Source: Echinicola marina
Lineage (GTDB): Bacteria; Bacteroidota; Bacteroidia; Cytophagales; Cyclobacteriaceae
Assembly: GCF_020463795.1 (NCBI RefSeq)
Contig: NZ_CP080025.1
Location: forward strand, 747,001-811,000
DNA: 64,000 nucleotides
Direction of reading: 5' to 3'
Within the stretch, counting starts at the first letter, position 1. Every line of letters begins with the position of its first letter. Position numbers and translations under genes: made by a program. The notes below the pieces were generated by a model, which worked only from the letters and a program-made list of their open reading frames with translations, was not told where the DNA came from and searched no databases. This document shows positions 36,798-46,041 of this stretch, in pieces.

Positions 36798-37775
36798 ATG
36801 TTTTCAATGAATAAAAGACCAAGAAGAAACAGAAAGTCAGCCGTCATTCGAGAAATGGTGGAAGAGACCCGACTTTCTGTCAAGGATTTCATCTTCCCTA
36901 TATTCGTAATTGATGGAACCAACAAAAAAGAAGAAGTTGCTTCTATGCCTGGAATTTACAGACACTCCACAGACCTATTACTAAAGGAGATTGAAGAATG
37001 CATGAATCTTGGCATCAAGGCCTTCGATATTTTCCCTGCCTACCCTGAAGACAAAAAGGACAAATACGCCACCGAAGGACACAATCCTGAAACATTTTAT
37101 TTACAGGCCATCCACAAAATCAAATCCACCTTCCCTGAAGCATGTATCATGACAGATGTAGCAATGGACCCTTATAGCTCCGATGGACATGACGGTATAG
37201 TAGAGGATGGCAAAATCCTGAATGACGAGACTTTGGATATTCTAGGAAAGATGGCCGTTGCACAAGCACAAGCCGGAGCCGACATCATAGGCCCTTCTGA
37301 TATGATGGACGGCCGGGTAGCGTTCTTAAGAAATGAACTGGATACACATGGACACAAAGACGTCTCCATTATGTCATACACAGCCAAATACGCAAGTGGC
37401 TTTTACAACCCCTTTAGAGACGCCCTAGATTCCGCCCCAAAGGCAGGAGATAAAAAGACCTACCAAATGGACCCAGCAAATCTCCACGAAGCACTTATTG
37501 AAGCAGAACTGGACGAAGCAGAGGGAGCTGACTTTATGATGGTCAAACCTGCACTGGCCTATCTTGATGTCATCAGACTGCTCAAACAAAATAGCCGCCT
37601 CCCCATTGCTGCTTATAATGTAAGTGGAGAATACTCCATGATAAAAGCAGCGGGAGAAAGAGGATGGCTGGACAGTGAAAGAATCATGATGGAGTCACTG
37701 TTAAGCATAAAAAGAGCTGGAGCCAGTATTATCTTAAGTTATTTCGCCAAAGAATTTGCTTTACTGCAAAAATAA
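36798..37775 (+). CDS. hemB: Delta-aminolevulinic acid dehydratase (porphobilinogen synthase)
   Basis: Cytosolic enzyme that condenses two 5-aminolevulinates to porphobilinogen in heme synthesis. The 325-residue protein has the two active-site lysines in SYTAKYASGFYNPFRDAL and FMMVKPALAYLDVI. At the place where zinc-dependent forms have three cysteines this one reads TDVAMDPYSSDGHDGIVEDG with no Cys, so it belongs to the magnesium-dependent type. The start FSMNKRPRRNRKSAVIREMV is normal; MNKRP at 36807 is an alternative. Single gene with its own promoter box and terminator. Confidence 0.96.
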   Translation: MFSMNKRPRRNRKSAVIREMVEETRLSVKDFIFPIFVIDGTNKKEEVASMPGIYRHSTDLLLKEIEECMNLGIKAFDIFPAYPEDKKDKYATEGHNPETFYLQAIHKIKSTFPEACIMTDVAMDPYSSDGHDGIVEDGKILNDETLDILGKMAVAQAQAGADIIGPSDMMDGRVAFLRNELDTHGHKDVSIMSYTAKYASGFYNPFRDALDSAPKAGDKKTYQMDPANLHEALIEAELDEAEGADFMMVKPALAYLDVIRLLKQNSRLPIAAYNVSGEYSMIKAAGERGWLDSERIMMESLLSIKRAGASIILSYFAKEFALLQK

Positions 37776-37795
37776 GCACTCGCACCTTCCAAACG

Positions 37796-37828
37796 AAAGC
37801 CGATCAGACAATTTGACCGGCTTTTTTT
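37796..37828 (+). terminator. Terminator of hemB
   Basis: Arms AAAGCCG-TC / GA-CGGCTTT around a short loop, followed by TTTTTTTAT. Confidence 0.8.
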
Positions 37829-38203
37829 ATACCCATACATCAAAAACACCCTGTACTTTTCACTTTTTCCTGCAAAAAACAAAAAACAGGGGTCATTACA
37901 CCAGCCTCCCCATCCCAACGGAACAAACCAAAACAATCTAAGGTAAAAGATCAAACCTACAGAACATTTTCATTAACAAACCATAAATATTGGTAAAAGA
38001 ATAAAAAATAGAATTTTTCATAAGCACATAACACTTTTCTATATCACAAAACCTGCCACTAATGATTTTTTAGCAGAAAATATTAAAAAACATATCGGTT
38101 TAAAAAAACACCTAAAATTTCATTTTTAACAAGATCTTAAGGTTTTATGATTCATTTTTAACCATTGAAATACAATTTTTATGAATTTTTCTTAATTATA
38201 GGC

Positions 38204-38235
38204 TTGTTTTTTTACACAAAAAATATCTACCTTTA
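38204..38235 (+). promoter_or_regulatory. Candidate promoter of amt
   Basis: A TTG (38204-38206) is followed after 21 nt by TACCTTTA (38228-38235), close to TTG/TAnnTTTG. Transcription would start about 60 nt before the ATG. Confidence 0.45.
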
Positions 38236-38301
38236 ACACAACATTTAAACGCTAACCCATAAAAAATTTCGAAAAATAAGTCTATCTAAACATTCAACTG
38301 T

Positions 38302-39612
38302 ATGAACTGGAGTTTTAACGAGCTCGCTCAAGTAAGTAGCGAAGCCCTTGCACAGGGAGCAGATCTATCTGCCGACATTACCCAAAACTTACTAACAACA
38401 AACAACGTGTGGATGATGCTTTCCACAGCCCTAGTATTCATCATGCACTTAGGCTTTGCCGGAGTAGAAGCTGGGTTTGGCCAAGCCAAAAACACAGTAA
38501 ACATTCTTTTCAAAAACACAGTAACACCAATCATAGGAATTGTAACCTATGCTATCTGTGGATTTTTCTTGATGTACCCTGGTTTTGACGTACCGGGATG
38601 GTTCGGATTTGACGGTGCAGGATGGAGCATGTTCTGGTTTGCCCCGGGAGACGCTGACGTATCTGCCGGCTATGCAGATGGAGGCTACACCTACTGGACT
38701 GACTTCTTGTTCCAAGCCATGTTTGCCGCAACTGCCGCGACCATCGTTTCAGGAGCCATTGCCGAAAGGGTTAAATTATGGGCCTACCTATTATTTACCA
38801 TTATCTATGTAGGCATAGTATATCCTATCATCGGAAGCTGGAAATGGGGCGGTGGAGTCCTTGACGATTGGGGATTCTATGACTTTGCCGGCTCTACACT
38901 TGTTCATTCCGTAGGTGGATGGGGAGCACTTGCAGGCGTTATCCTTGTAGGACCACGTATCGGTAAATACGTTAATGGCAAAACCGTTGACAAACCAGGC
39001 GCCAGTGTTCCTTTGGCAGTAATCGGTGTATTCTTGCTATGGTTAGGATGGTTTGGTTTCAACGGTGGATCTGTACTTTCTGCTGACCCAGGCTTAGTAT
39101 CCTTTGTACTAGTAACCACTTCACTAGCTGCATGTGCCGGTGGACTTGGAGGCTTCTTGGCAGGTTACTTTGTATTCAAAAGACTTGACCTCGGCATGGT
39201 ACTGAACGGTATACTTGCCGGATTGGTAGGCATTACTGCCGGTGCTGATGTCATCAACCCCGGACCAGCTTTAATTGTTGGCTTTATTGCAGGTATTCTT
39301 GTTGTACTTTCAGCTGTACTTCTAGACAGCCTAAAATTAGACGATGTAGTAGGTGCAGTATCCGTACACTTGACTTGCGGAATCTGGGGAACACTAGCAG
39401 TAGGTATTTTCTCTACCAACCCTGATCATTCATTCATTACCCAGCTTACTGGGGTAGTAATTTGTGGAATCACCGCCTTTGTTTGCGCATTCACCATCTT
39501 CTACCTTCTAAAAGTAACTGTCGGCATCAGGGTTTCCGAAGAACACGAAAAAACCGGATTGGATTCCCACGAACACGGAATCAGAGGTTACACCATCGTA
39601 TACGACGAATAA
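38302..39612 (+). CDS. amt: Ammonium transporter (Amt/MEP/Rh)
   Basis: Inner-membrane ammonium channel of 436 residues with about 11 helices. Hallmarks: MHLGFAGVEAGFGQAKNTVN at the first helices, the first pore His in STLVHSVGGWGALAGVILVG, the second in VSVHLTCGIWGTLAVGIFS, and DVVGAVSVH before it. The usual partner gene glnK is not next to it. Instead a porin gene follows after 124 nt, with a hairpin between, suggesting coordinated entry of ammonium or another nitrogen source across both membranes. Confidence 0.95.
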   Translation: MNWSFNELAQVSSEALAQGADLSADITQNLLTTNNVWMMLSTALVFIMHLGFAGVEAGFGQAKNTVNILFKNTVTPIIGIVTYAICGFFLMYPGFDVPGWFGFDGAGWSMFWFAPGDADVSAGYADGGYTYWTDFLFQAMFAATAATIVSGAIAERVKLWAYLLFTIIYVGIVYPIIGSWKWGGGVLDDWGFYDFAGSTLVHSVGGWGALAGVILVGPRIGKYVNGKTVDKPGASVPLAVIGVFLLWLGWFGFNGGSVLSADPGLVSFVLVTTSLAACAGGLGGFLAGYFVFKRLDLGMVLNGILAGLVGITAGADVINPGPALIVGFIAGILVVLSAVLLDSLKLDDVVGAVSVHLTCGIWGTLAVGIFSTNPDHSFITQLTGVVICGITAFVCAFTIFYLLKVTVGIRVSEEHEKTGLDSHEHGIRGYTIVYDE

Positions 39613-39641
39613 AAAAACCACAACCACTATACAACCAAAAA

Positions 39642-39690
39642 GACCCTGCCCATTCGAAAAAACGCCAATCTCTTCAGTTTGGGCAGGGTC
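39642..39690 (+). terminator. Hairpin between amt and porin gene
   Basis: Arms GACCCTGCCCA / TGGGCAGGGTC (11-bp stem, 27-nt loop) but no clear U-run. It may be a partial terminator or an mRNA-processing hairpin between the two genes. Confidence 0.5.
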
Positions 39691-39736
39691 AAATTATCAG
39701 CCAATCCTAACAAATCAACTAATAATTAAAAGTAAA

Positions 39737-40918
39737 ATGAAAAAACTTCAACTACTAATTGTACTGTTATTTTTGGGTTCATTAACTGTAGTTAATGCCC
39801 AAGAAGAATCAAAATTCTCCCTATCTGGATCAGTAGACGCTTACTATCGTGCCAACCTTTCTGCCCCTAATAAAGACATGACCGATGCGGAAGGAGAATC
39901 CATGGGCATCCAAGCCCCAGCAACCTCTTTTGCTAACCTTCCAGGCTTTTCTCTTGGCATGGCCAATATCATCGCAGCTTATGAAGGCGAAAAAGTAGGA
40001 TTTGTAGCAGATCTTGTATTTGGCCCAAGAGGTGAAGATGCTGTTTTTGGCTCTCCTCTTTATAGTGGAGGTTTTGCAGGATCTTCCCAAATAGTGAACC
40101 AACTTTATATGTACTGGAACGTAAGCGATGCTGTTACGCTTACCATGGGGAACTTCAACACCTATCTAGGTTACGAAGTAATCTCTCCAACAGGAAACTT
40201 CAACTACTCGACTTCTTACATGTTCTCTTATGGCCCTTTCTCTCATACAGGACTGAAAGCAGATATAGCACTTTCTGACAACTGGTCTTTGATGGCAGCG
40301 GTAATGAACCCAACTGATATGACTGAATTCAACCTAGCAGGGACCTACACCGCAGGATTGCAATTAGGATATGAAAATGACAATGGCGGAACTTGGTTAA
40401 ACCTGCTTTACGGTGACCAGGACGGAAAATTGGACGGAGACAATGTTATGCCTGCAGGAATGTCATCTTTAGGAAGCACGTTCCAAATCGATTTAACTAC
40501 AGGATATGACGTTTCTGAAATAGTTTATCTTGGACTAAACGCAACTTACAACACCACTGCAGCAGGTGAAACTTATGATGGAACAAGCATTTCTGACGTA
40601 GATGGCGATGGAGCAGGCTTCTATGGTGTAGCAGGATATGTGCAAGCAGCTACTTCAGAGAAATTCTCTTTAGGACTTAGAGGTGAATATTTTAATGTCT
40701 TCAACTCTGGTCTTGATGGAGTAGTTGGTCTTGACGAAGGTGACGGAAACGTATTTGCAGTAACCCTTTCAGGCAATGCGAAAATCACTGATAACTTAAC
40801 TTTGATTCCTGAAGTAAGACTGGATTCAATGTCAGAAGATGATTTCTTCTTCAACCATGACCTAGCAGCAAGCAAAAGTTTGTCATCATTCTTACTAGCA
40901 GCCGTATTCTCATTCTAA
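39737..40918 (+). CDS. Outer membrane beta-barrel porin (OmpL-like)
   Basis: A 393-residue protein with a signal (cleavage after VVNAQ) and alternating aromatic strands forming a beta-barrel, ending in AAVFSF. The stretches TMGNFNTYLGYEVISPTGNF and YMFSYGPFSHTGLKADI are characteristic of the putative beta-barrel porin-2 family. Its place directly behind the ammonium transporter gene suggests it lets small nitrogen compounds cross the outer membrane, an inference from position only. A terminator follows. Confidence 0.85.
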   Translation: MKKLQLLIVLLFLGSLTVVNAQEESKFSLSGSVDAYYRANLSAPNKDMTDAEGESMGIQAPATSFANLPGFSLGMANIIAAYEGEKVGFVADLVFGPRGEDAVFGSPLYSGGFAGSSQIVNQLYMYWNVSDAVTLTMGNFNTYLGYEVISPTGNFNYSTSYMFSYGPFSHTGLKADIALSDNWSLMAAVMNPTDMTEFNLAGTYTAGLQLGYENDNGGTWLNLLYGDQDGKLDGDNVMPAGMSSLGSTFQIDLTTGYDVSEIVYLGLNATYNTTAAGETYDGTSISDVDGDGAGFYGVAGYVQAATSEKFSLGLRGEYFNVFNSGLDGVVGLDEGDGNVFAVTLSGNAKITDNLTLIPEVRLDSMSEDDFFFNHDLAASKSLSSFLLAAVFSF

Positions 40919-41215
40919 TTTTTTTACTGACAAACTGAAATTTTTTGCAAAAAACCACGTGCTTTGAAAAAAGGCGTGGTTTTCTTTTTTTTCAGCCACT
41001 AACCTGAAACTACCCCTCTTCACCACCCTTTCTCATTGATTTTTACAAAATTAAAGCTAAACCTAGTTTTCACCAAAAGCTAAAAATAAGACCTCCGCAA
41101 TACAATATTTTACATTTCAACACATAAGCAACATAATAACCTAAAAATCTCACAACCTTTTACAGGAAAACCGTATATATTCTGTAAAAGACTTAAACAA
41201 CAAAACGATACTAGA
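40919..41215. other. Intergenic region after porin gene
   Basis: A 297-nt AT-rich stretch with a terminator at 40949-40990 and otherwise nothing recognisable. It presumably includes the promoter of the small gene at 41216. Confidence 0.6.
40949..40990 (+). terminator. Terminator of the porin gene
   Basis: Arms AAAACCACG / CGTGGTTTT around a 15-nt loop, followed by CTTTTTTTT. Confidence 0.85.
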
Positions 41216-41518
41216 ATGGTAAAGGTAGCATTAATGGTAGCAGCAGGTTTCTTTGGAGCTGAAACATTGGAAACAGAAGACAAGAAACACCGTGAGCTGA
41301 AAGGTCCAAAAGCAAAAAATTATAAACCTTGGAAGGAAAAAGCCAGAAAAGGAACTATAGTGGTGAATTTTGACAAAGAGTCAATTACAGGGCCTGCCTA
41401 CAAAAATCAAAGACCAGGAGAATTAAGCACCAGCTTGGTTGAAATCTCCCAAGACCTCAAACCAATCGACAGACCTACTGGTCCAAAAGGAAAAAACCAA
41501 AAACCTTGGAGAAACTAA
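41216..41518 (+). CDS. Small protein with three GPxxKNxxP repeats
   Basis: I do not recognise this 100-residue protein. It starts with a short hydrophobic stretch (VKVALMVAAGFFGAETL), possibly a weak signal, then a strongly basic body. Three related motifs occur about 29-30 residues apart: GPKAKNYKPWK at 30-40, GPAYKNQRPG at 59-68 and GPKGKNQKPWRN at 89-100. This gives three repeats of about 30 residues, the last truncated after the motif. It is followed by a perfect terminator, so it has its own transcript. Role unknown; the repeats suggest a structural or binding protein. Confidence 0.65.
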   Translation: MVKVALMVAAGFFGAETLETEDKKHRELKGPKAKNYKPWKEKARKGTIVVNFDKESITGPAYKNQRPGELSTSLVEISQDLKPIDRPTGPKGKNQKPWRN

Positions 41519-41530
41519 TAAAACACAATC

Positions 41531-41558
41531 AAAAAGGCCGTCAATTGACGGCCTTTTT
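41531..41558. terminator. Bidirectional terminator
   Basis: AAAAAGGCCGTCAA / TTGACGGCCTTTTTT is a perfect palindrome. It ends the small plus-strand gene at 41216 and also serves the convergent pseudouridine synthase gene. Confidence 0.9.
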
Positions 41559-41580
41559 TAGTTTATAAACACTTCTTATA

Positions 41581-42315
41581 TCAACCACTAAAGGAGTTAT
41601 CAATGTGCTGATCCTTTGCCTTTACTGATTCAAAATCCAGGAACTGCTCCCAGAAAGGCTCTTCCGGCAGACCAGCCCTTAGATACAGTTTTTCTTTTTT
41701 CACAGGGTGGACAAAAACCAAATGAAAAGCATGCAGATTGATACTGGCATCCGGATTGGCTTTGGAAAAACCATACCTCAAATCCCCACGAATAGGACAA
41801 CCTATAGAAGCCAGTTGAACCCTGATTTGATGGGGTCTACCAGTAACAGGCCTAACTTCCAACAACCAATGATCATTTAACTTACCTAGACGCTTATAAC
41901 TTAACTCAGCTTTTTTGCTGCCCTCCACTTGATGGTCAAAAGCCTCGGTCACATTACGTTTTTCATCCTTCACCAAATAATGAGTCAGCTTAGCCATTTC
42001 CTCTTTTGGCCTTTTCTTCACGATGGCCCAATACACTTTATGTATATCCCTTTTCTTAAAAAGCACCATCATCCTCTCCAAAGCCTTTGAGGTCCTTGCA
42101 AACACCACTAAACCACTTACAGGCCTATCCAACCTGTGTACGGGATGCAAAAACACCGCTCCAGGCTTATCATATTTCTTGGCGATATAATCTTTACAAT
42201 AATCCGTCAGGGTCTTATCTCCCGTGCGGTCCCCTTGCACCAAAACACCCGCTCTTTTATTCACCACCAACAGGTGATTATCTTCATATACTACCGTAAA
42301 TGGCCGTTGTGACAT
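41581..42315 (-). CDS. RluA-family RNA pseudouridine synthase
   Basis: Enzyme of 244 residues that isomerises uridines to pseudouridine in rRNA or tRNA. The catalytic Asp lies in PVHRLDRPVSGLVVFARTSK. Other family motifs are YEDNHLLVVNKRAGVLVQG, VYWAIVKKRPKEEM and LLEVRPVTGRPHQIRVQLAS. No S4 domain precedes it, so it is closer to RluA/RluC-core proteins than RluD; the target position is not certain. Confidence 0.92.
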   Translation of the reverse strand: MSQRPFTVVYEDNHLLVVNKRAGVLVQGDRTGDKTLTDYCKDYIAKKYDKPGAVFLHPVHRLDRPVSGLVVFARTSKALERMMVLFKKRDIHKVYWAIVKKRPKEEMAKLTHYLVKDEKRNVTEAFDHQVEGSKKAELSYKRLGKLNDHWLLEVRPVTGRPHQIRVQLASIGCPIRGDLRYGFSKANPDASINLHAFHLVFVHPVKKEKLYLRAGLPEEPFWEQFLDFESVKAKDQHIDNSFSG

Positions 42316-42337
42316 ATCAAAATCAATTTTATCTTTG

Positions 42338-42345
42338 CAAAGTTA
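42338..42345 (-). promoter_or_regulatory. Candidate -7 box of the pseudouridine synthase gene
   Basis: The minus strand reads TAACTTTG, matching TAnnTTTG, 23 nt before the ATG at 42315. Confidence 0.5.
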
Positions 42346-42387
42346 GTAAAAGAAAATTTACAGAAAGCCATAGGTGCTGTTGCTTAA

Positions 42388-42421
42388 AAAAATAAGGTGA
42401 TCAAAGACCACCTTATTTTTT
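42388..42421 (-). terminator. Terminator of prfC
   Basis: Arms AAATAAGGTG / CACCTTATTT with a T-run on both strands. It begins right at the prfC stop. Confidence 0.85.
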
Positions 42422-44001
42422 TAAAATTCCGAAGTAAAATGGAATTCTATATCCGGATAATTATCCTGAACCATCTGTAGCCAAGCCCTTGATTCAGCCA
42501 TAAACACGAGTTTACCGTCTTTATCATGAGCAATGTGCCTATTCTTCGAACGAACAAATTCATCCAATTGCTTTTTGTCCGAACTACTTATCCAACAAGC
42601 CTTATATAAGTTCATCGGAGCAAATTCCACGGTGGCGTTATATTCATTTTTTAGACGGAATTGAATCACTTCAAACTGAAGCTGCCCAACGGTCCCCACC
42701 ACTTTCCTGGCACCAATATCAAAAGTAAATAACTGGGCTACCCCCTCTTCCATCAACTGCTTAAGCCCTTTCTCCAATTGCTTGGTCTTCATAGCATCCT
42801 TATTGATTACTTCCCTGAAAATTTCAGGTGAGAAACTTGGTATCCCTTTAAACGTAAGGCTCTCCCCATCAGTCAAAGAATCTCCGATCTTTAGATTACC
42901 AGTATCATAAAGTCCCACAATATCCCCAGGATAAGCTTCATCGATAATTTCCTTGTCCTGTGCCATAAAAGAGGTCACATTGGAAAATCGCAAAGGTTTG
43001 GTTCCCCTCACATGGTTATAGGGTTTATTTCTCTGAAATTTCCCAGAACAGATCCTTAAAAAGGCAATCCTATTTCGGTGATTCGGATCCATGTTGGCGT
43101 GAATTTTAAACACAAAACCACTGAACTTGTCTTCCTCCGGCAATACCTCCCTTTCTTCTGTCACCCTACTTTTTGGTTTTGGAGCGATATCAATAAATGT
43201 ATCCAACATCTCTTGCACTCCAAAATTATTCACTGCTGACCCGAAAAACACTGGCGCCACCTTTCCAGATAAATAGTCCTCCTTACTAAATTCAGGATAA
43301 ACCCCTTCAATCAACTCCACATCTTCTCTCAATTGGGCCGCATTCCCATCTCCCACCAAATCATTCAGCTTGCTATCCTCAAGATCCTCAATGGCCACAA
43401 TCTCATCGGAAATCTTCCTTTGAGACGGGGTAAATAAATTAAGAGACTTATTATATAGGTTATACACTCCTCTAAAGGTCTTACCCATGGAGATCGGCCA
43501 AGACAAGGGACGCACCTTGATATTTAACTTTTCTTCTACCTCATCCAATAAATCATAAGGATCCCTGCCTTCCCTATCAAGTTTATTGATAAAACAGATC
43601 ACAGGCGTATTTCTCATTCTGCACACTTCCATCAACTTCTCTGTCTGTATCTCCACGCCTTTCACACAGTCAATCACCATGATCACACTATCCACGGCCG
43701 TAAGGGTCCTATAGGTATCCTCAGCAAAGTCCTGGTGACCTGGAGTATCCAGAAGATTAATCTTAACATCCCGGTATTCAAAGCCCATTACAGAGGTCGC
43801 CACAGAAATCCCCCTCTGTTTTTCGATCTCCATCCAATCCGACTTGGCATGGGTATCTATTTTATTGGATTTTACAGCACCTGCCGTCTTAATTGCTCCC
43901 CCGAACAACAGTAATTTTTCTGTGAGGGTCGTCTTTCCGGCATCGGGGTGGGAAATAATCCCGAAAGTTCTTCTTTTTTGAATTTCCTTGGTCAAACTCA
44001 T
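42421..44001 (-). CDS. prfC: Peptide chain release factor 3
   Basis: GTPase that recycles release factors 1 and 2 from the ribosome after termination. The 526-residue protein has G1 [19 protein letters not shown], switch motif [36 protein letters not shown] and the guanine motif [16 protein letters not shown], followed by EF-G-like domains 2 and 3. SHPDAGKTT distinguishes RF3 from EF-G. A TAnnTTTG box (44031-44038) and a terminator make it a single-gene unit. Confidence 0.96.
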   Translation of the reverse strand: MSLTKEIQKRRTFGIISHPDAGKTTLTEKLLLFGGAIKTAGAVKSNKIDTHAKSDWMEIEKQRGISVATSVMGFEYRDVKINLLDTPGHQDFAEDTYRTLTAVDSVIMVIDCVKGVEIQTEKLMEVCRMRNTPVICFINKLDREGRDPYDLLDEVEEKLNIKVRPLSWPISMGKTFRGVYNLYNKSLNLFTPSQRKISDEIVAIEDLEDSKLNDLVGDGNAAQLREDVELIEGVYPEFSKEDYLSGKVAPVFFGSAVNNFGVQEMLDTFIDIAPKPKSRVTEEREVLPEEDKFSGFVFKIHANMDPNHRNRIAFLRICSGKFQRNKPYNHVRGTKPLRFSNVTSFMAQDKEIIDEAYPGDIVGLYDTGNLKIGDSLTDGESLTFKGIPSFSPEIFREVINKDAMKTKQLEKGLKQLMEEGVAQLFTFDIGARKVVGTVGQLQFEVIQFRLKNEYNATVEFAPMNLYKACWISSSDKKQLDEFVRSKNRHIAHDKDGKLVFMAESRAWLQMVQDNYPDIEFHFTSEF

Positions 44002-44030
44002 CTTTCTAGGGCTCCTTTATTTGCAAGATG

Positions 44031-44038
44031 CAAAGGTA
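44031..44038 (-). promoter_or_regulatory. Candidate -7 box of prfC
   Basis: The minus strand reads TACCTTTG, 30 nt before the prfC ATG. Confidence 0.5.
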
Positions 44039-44106
44039 GGCTTTTTGCATGAAAGATTGAAAGTTATCCGCAACAACCAAACAAATCACCCAATACTAAA
44101 ACGCCA

Positions 44107-45345
44107 TCAACTCATAAAAGGATCCTCCACATTGAATTCAGAAGTATTTTCCTTATTGCCCCGTAACACAATCCTAAAAGTAGTTCCTTTCCCAATCTCT
44201 GACTGGTAAACAAAAACCCTTCCTTGGTGATATCCTTCAATGATCCTTTTAGCCAAAGTAAGTCCTAAGCCCCAGCCCCTCTTTCGGGTGGTAAATCCAG
44301 GATTGAACACTTTTTTAAACATGCTTTTGTCAATCCCCTTCCCGGTGTCAGTGATATCAATATGAACAAACTTTTCGCTGTCCTTGACAATATTGATAGC
44401 AATCTTTCCCTCGCCCTTCATTGCATCCACCGCATTCTTACATATATTTTCCACCACCCATTCAAAAAGCGATTTGTTCATCATCGCCTCCACATCTTCC
44501 GCGTGGGTATTAAGACTGATGCTTACTTTACTGGAAATCCTTGGTCTGAGATAATTTACCGCCTCATCGATAACTTGATAAACATTCTCTTCTTTTATGA
44601 CAGGAGAACTCCCAATATTGGAAAAACGCTCGGTCACCATCCTCAGCTTCGATACATCCTTGTCCAATTCCACAATGACCTCCTTATTCTCTTCCCAAAC
44701 CGGGGAATTCTTCAAATAGTCGATCCAGGCCATCAAAGAAGCTATTGGGGTACCCAGCTGATGTGCTGTTTCCTTCGTCAAACCTGCCCATACCCTATTT
44801 TGCTCAGCAATTTTGGACTGATTGAAGACTGCAAAAGCCAAAATCCCAAAAACCAAAATAACGGACAACTGAACATAGGGGTAAAACTTTAACCTGGTCA
44901 GCAATTCTGAATTGGTATAATAAAGGTATTGATTCTCAACAATCTGAATGGGTTCATAATCCATCTTCATCCTTTGCACCTCTGCCCTTAATTTTTTGTC
45001 AATCTCCTCTTCGGTAACATTATTTTTGAAATTGATATTCCGGTATTGCCCATCAATAGGATTCCCAAAAGCATCCGCCACAATAACTGGGATATTATGA
45101 TTCTCCTGAATAATACCCTGATGAATAAAAGTGAGATTATCAGAATTATTGGCGACATACTCCATGGCGCTGGCATAGAGGGTGATCTGCTTTTTCTCCC
45201 TTTCCTTTAATTCACTGACCAGTGTATTGGTGTAATAAATAGACCCTACACTTATAATCAATGAGGCTATAAAAATAAGCCATTTGACTTTTCCTCTATT
45301 ATGATATAGGTCCAGCATGGCCAGATCCTGGAATTTATGCTTCAT
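44107..45345 (-). CDS. Sensor histidine kinase (orphan)
   Basis: Inner-membrane kinase of 412 residues. Two transmembrane helices (WLIFIASLIISVGSIYYTN and YVQLSVILVFGILAFAVFN) flank a periplasmic sensor of about 115 residues. The H-box is LTKETAHQLGTPIASLMAWI, the N-box FEWVVENICKNAVDAMKG, then DTGKGIDKSMFKKVF and RGWGLGLTLAKRII. No response regulator gene is adjacent, so its partner is elsewhere. There is no HAMP-type coiled linker of usual length. Signal and targets are unknown. Confidence 0.93.
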   Translation of the reverse strand: MKHKFQDLAMLDLYHNRGKVKWLIFIASLIISVGSIYYTNTLVSELKEREKKQITLYASAMEYVANNSDNLTFIHQGIIQENHNIPVIVADAFGNPIDGQYRNINFKNNVTEEEIDKKLRAEVQRMKMDYEPIQIVENQYLYYTNSELLTRLKFYPYVQLSVILVFGILAFAVFNQSKIAEQNRVWAGLTKETAHQLGTPIASLMAWIDYLKNSPVWEENKEVIVELDKDVSKLRMVTERFSNIGSSPVIKEENVYQVIDEAVNYLRPRISSKVSISLNTHAEDVEAMMNKSLFEWVVENICKNAVDAMKGEGKIAINIVKDSEKFVHIDITDTGKGIDKSMFKKVFNPGFTTRKRGWGLGLTLAKRIIEGYHQGRVFVYQSEIGKGTTFRIVLRGNKENTSEFNVEDPFMS

Positions 45346-45503
45346 TATTTACTTTAAATCCATCCTTCGAAACCAAACACTTATTTAATACAACTGATAT
45401 TTATCATAGATATTTCCTATCAATCATAGAAATTAAGTGTTTGCCTTAAACCTAACAATCCTGTAAATTCGAATATATTTTTAAATAAACAAAACAAAAA
45501 AAC

Positions 45504-45974
45504 ATGGCAACTAACGAGATAGGATTAAAAGTAACAGATAGTAAAGCACTGGTAGAACAATTGAATAAATTATTGGCCAATTATGAAATTTACTATCAAA
45601 ATTTAAGAAATTTCCACTGGAATGTTTCTGGACCTAACTTCTTTGAATTGCATGCAAAATTTGAAGAATTATACAATGAGGCCAATGAGGCAATAGACGA
45701 AACTGCCGAGAGAATCTTAACCTTAGGCGAACGTCCATTGAGCGCATTCTCTGAATATATCAAGCATTCTAGTATTACAGAGGCCCTAGAAATCACTTCT
45801 CCTAAACAAATGGTGCAAACCGTAAGGGACAATCTCAATACACTATTGACCTTAGAAAGAGAAGCATTGGAAACTGCCTCATCCCAAGGAGATGAAGGTA
45901 CAGTAGCCCTAATGAGCGATTATATTACCTCGAAAGAAAAAGTTATTTGGATGCTTTCGGCATACTTAAGATAA
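45504..45974 (+). CDS. dps: Dps-family ferritin-like DNA-protection protein
   Basis: Stress protein of 156 residues that forms a 12-mer, oxidises Fe2+ with hydrogen peroxide and binds DNA. The ferroxidase ligands lie in NLRNFHWNVSGPNFFELHAK and EELYNEANEAIDETAERILT. The N-terminal tail is short and not very basic, so DNA binding may be weak. A terminator follows. Confidence 0.93.
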   Translation: MATNEIGLKVTDSKALVEQLNKLLANYEIYYQNLRNFHWNVSGPNFFELHAKFEELYNEANEAIDETAERILTLGERPLSAFSEYIKHSSITEALEITSPKQMVQTVRDNLNTLLTLEREALETASSQGDEGTVALMSDYITSKEKVIWMLSAYLR

Positions 45975-45977
45975 AAA

Positions 45978-46017
45978 CAAAAGAGGCTGGTCAGATTGAT
46001 CAGCCTCTTTTGTTTTT
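45978..46017. terminator. Bidirectional terminator after dps
   Basis: Arms CAAAAGAGGCTG / CAGCCTCTTTTG with T-rich sequence on both sides. It ends dps and also serves the convergent ABC permease gene. Confidence 0.88.
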
Positions 46018-46041
46018 GTATTTTACAACTATTTTTTCCCA

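Larger units (their letters stand above)
37776..38301. other. AT-rich intergenic region upstream of amt
   Basis: This 526-nt gap contains the hemB terminator (37796-37828) and a candidate amt promoter (38204-38235). A short frame at 37756-37941 overlaps the terminator and has no support. I saw no sigma-54 promoter motif. Confidence 0.6.

Noticed and set aside
44362-44892. Plus-strand frame of 176 codons
   Set aside because: Opposite strand of the histidine kinase gene, whose motifs are unambiguous.
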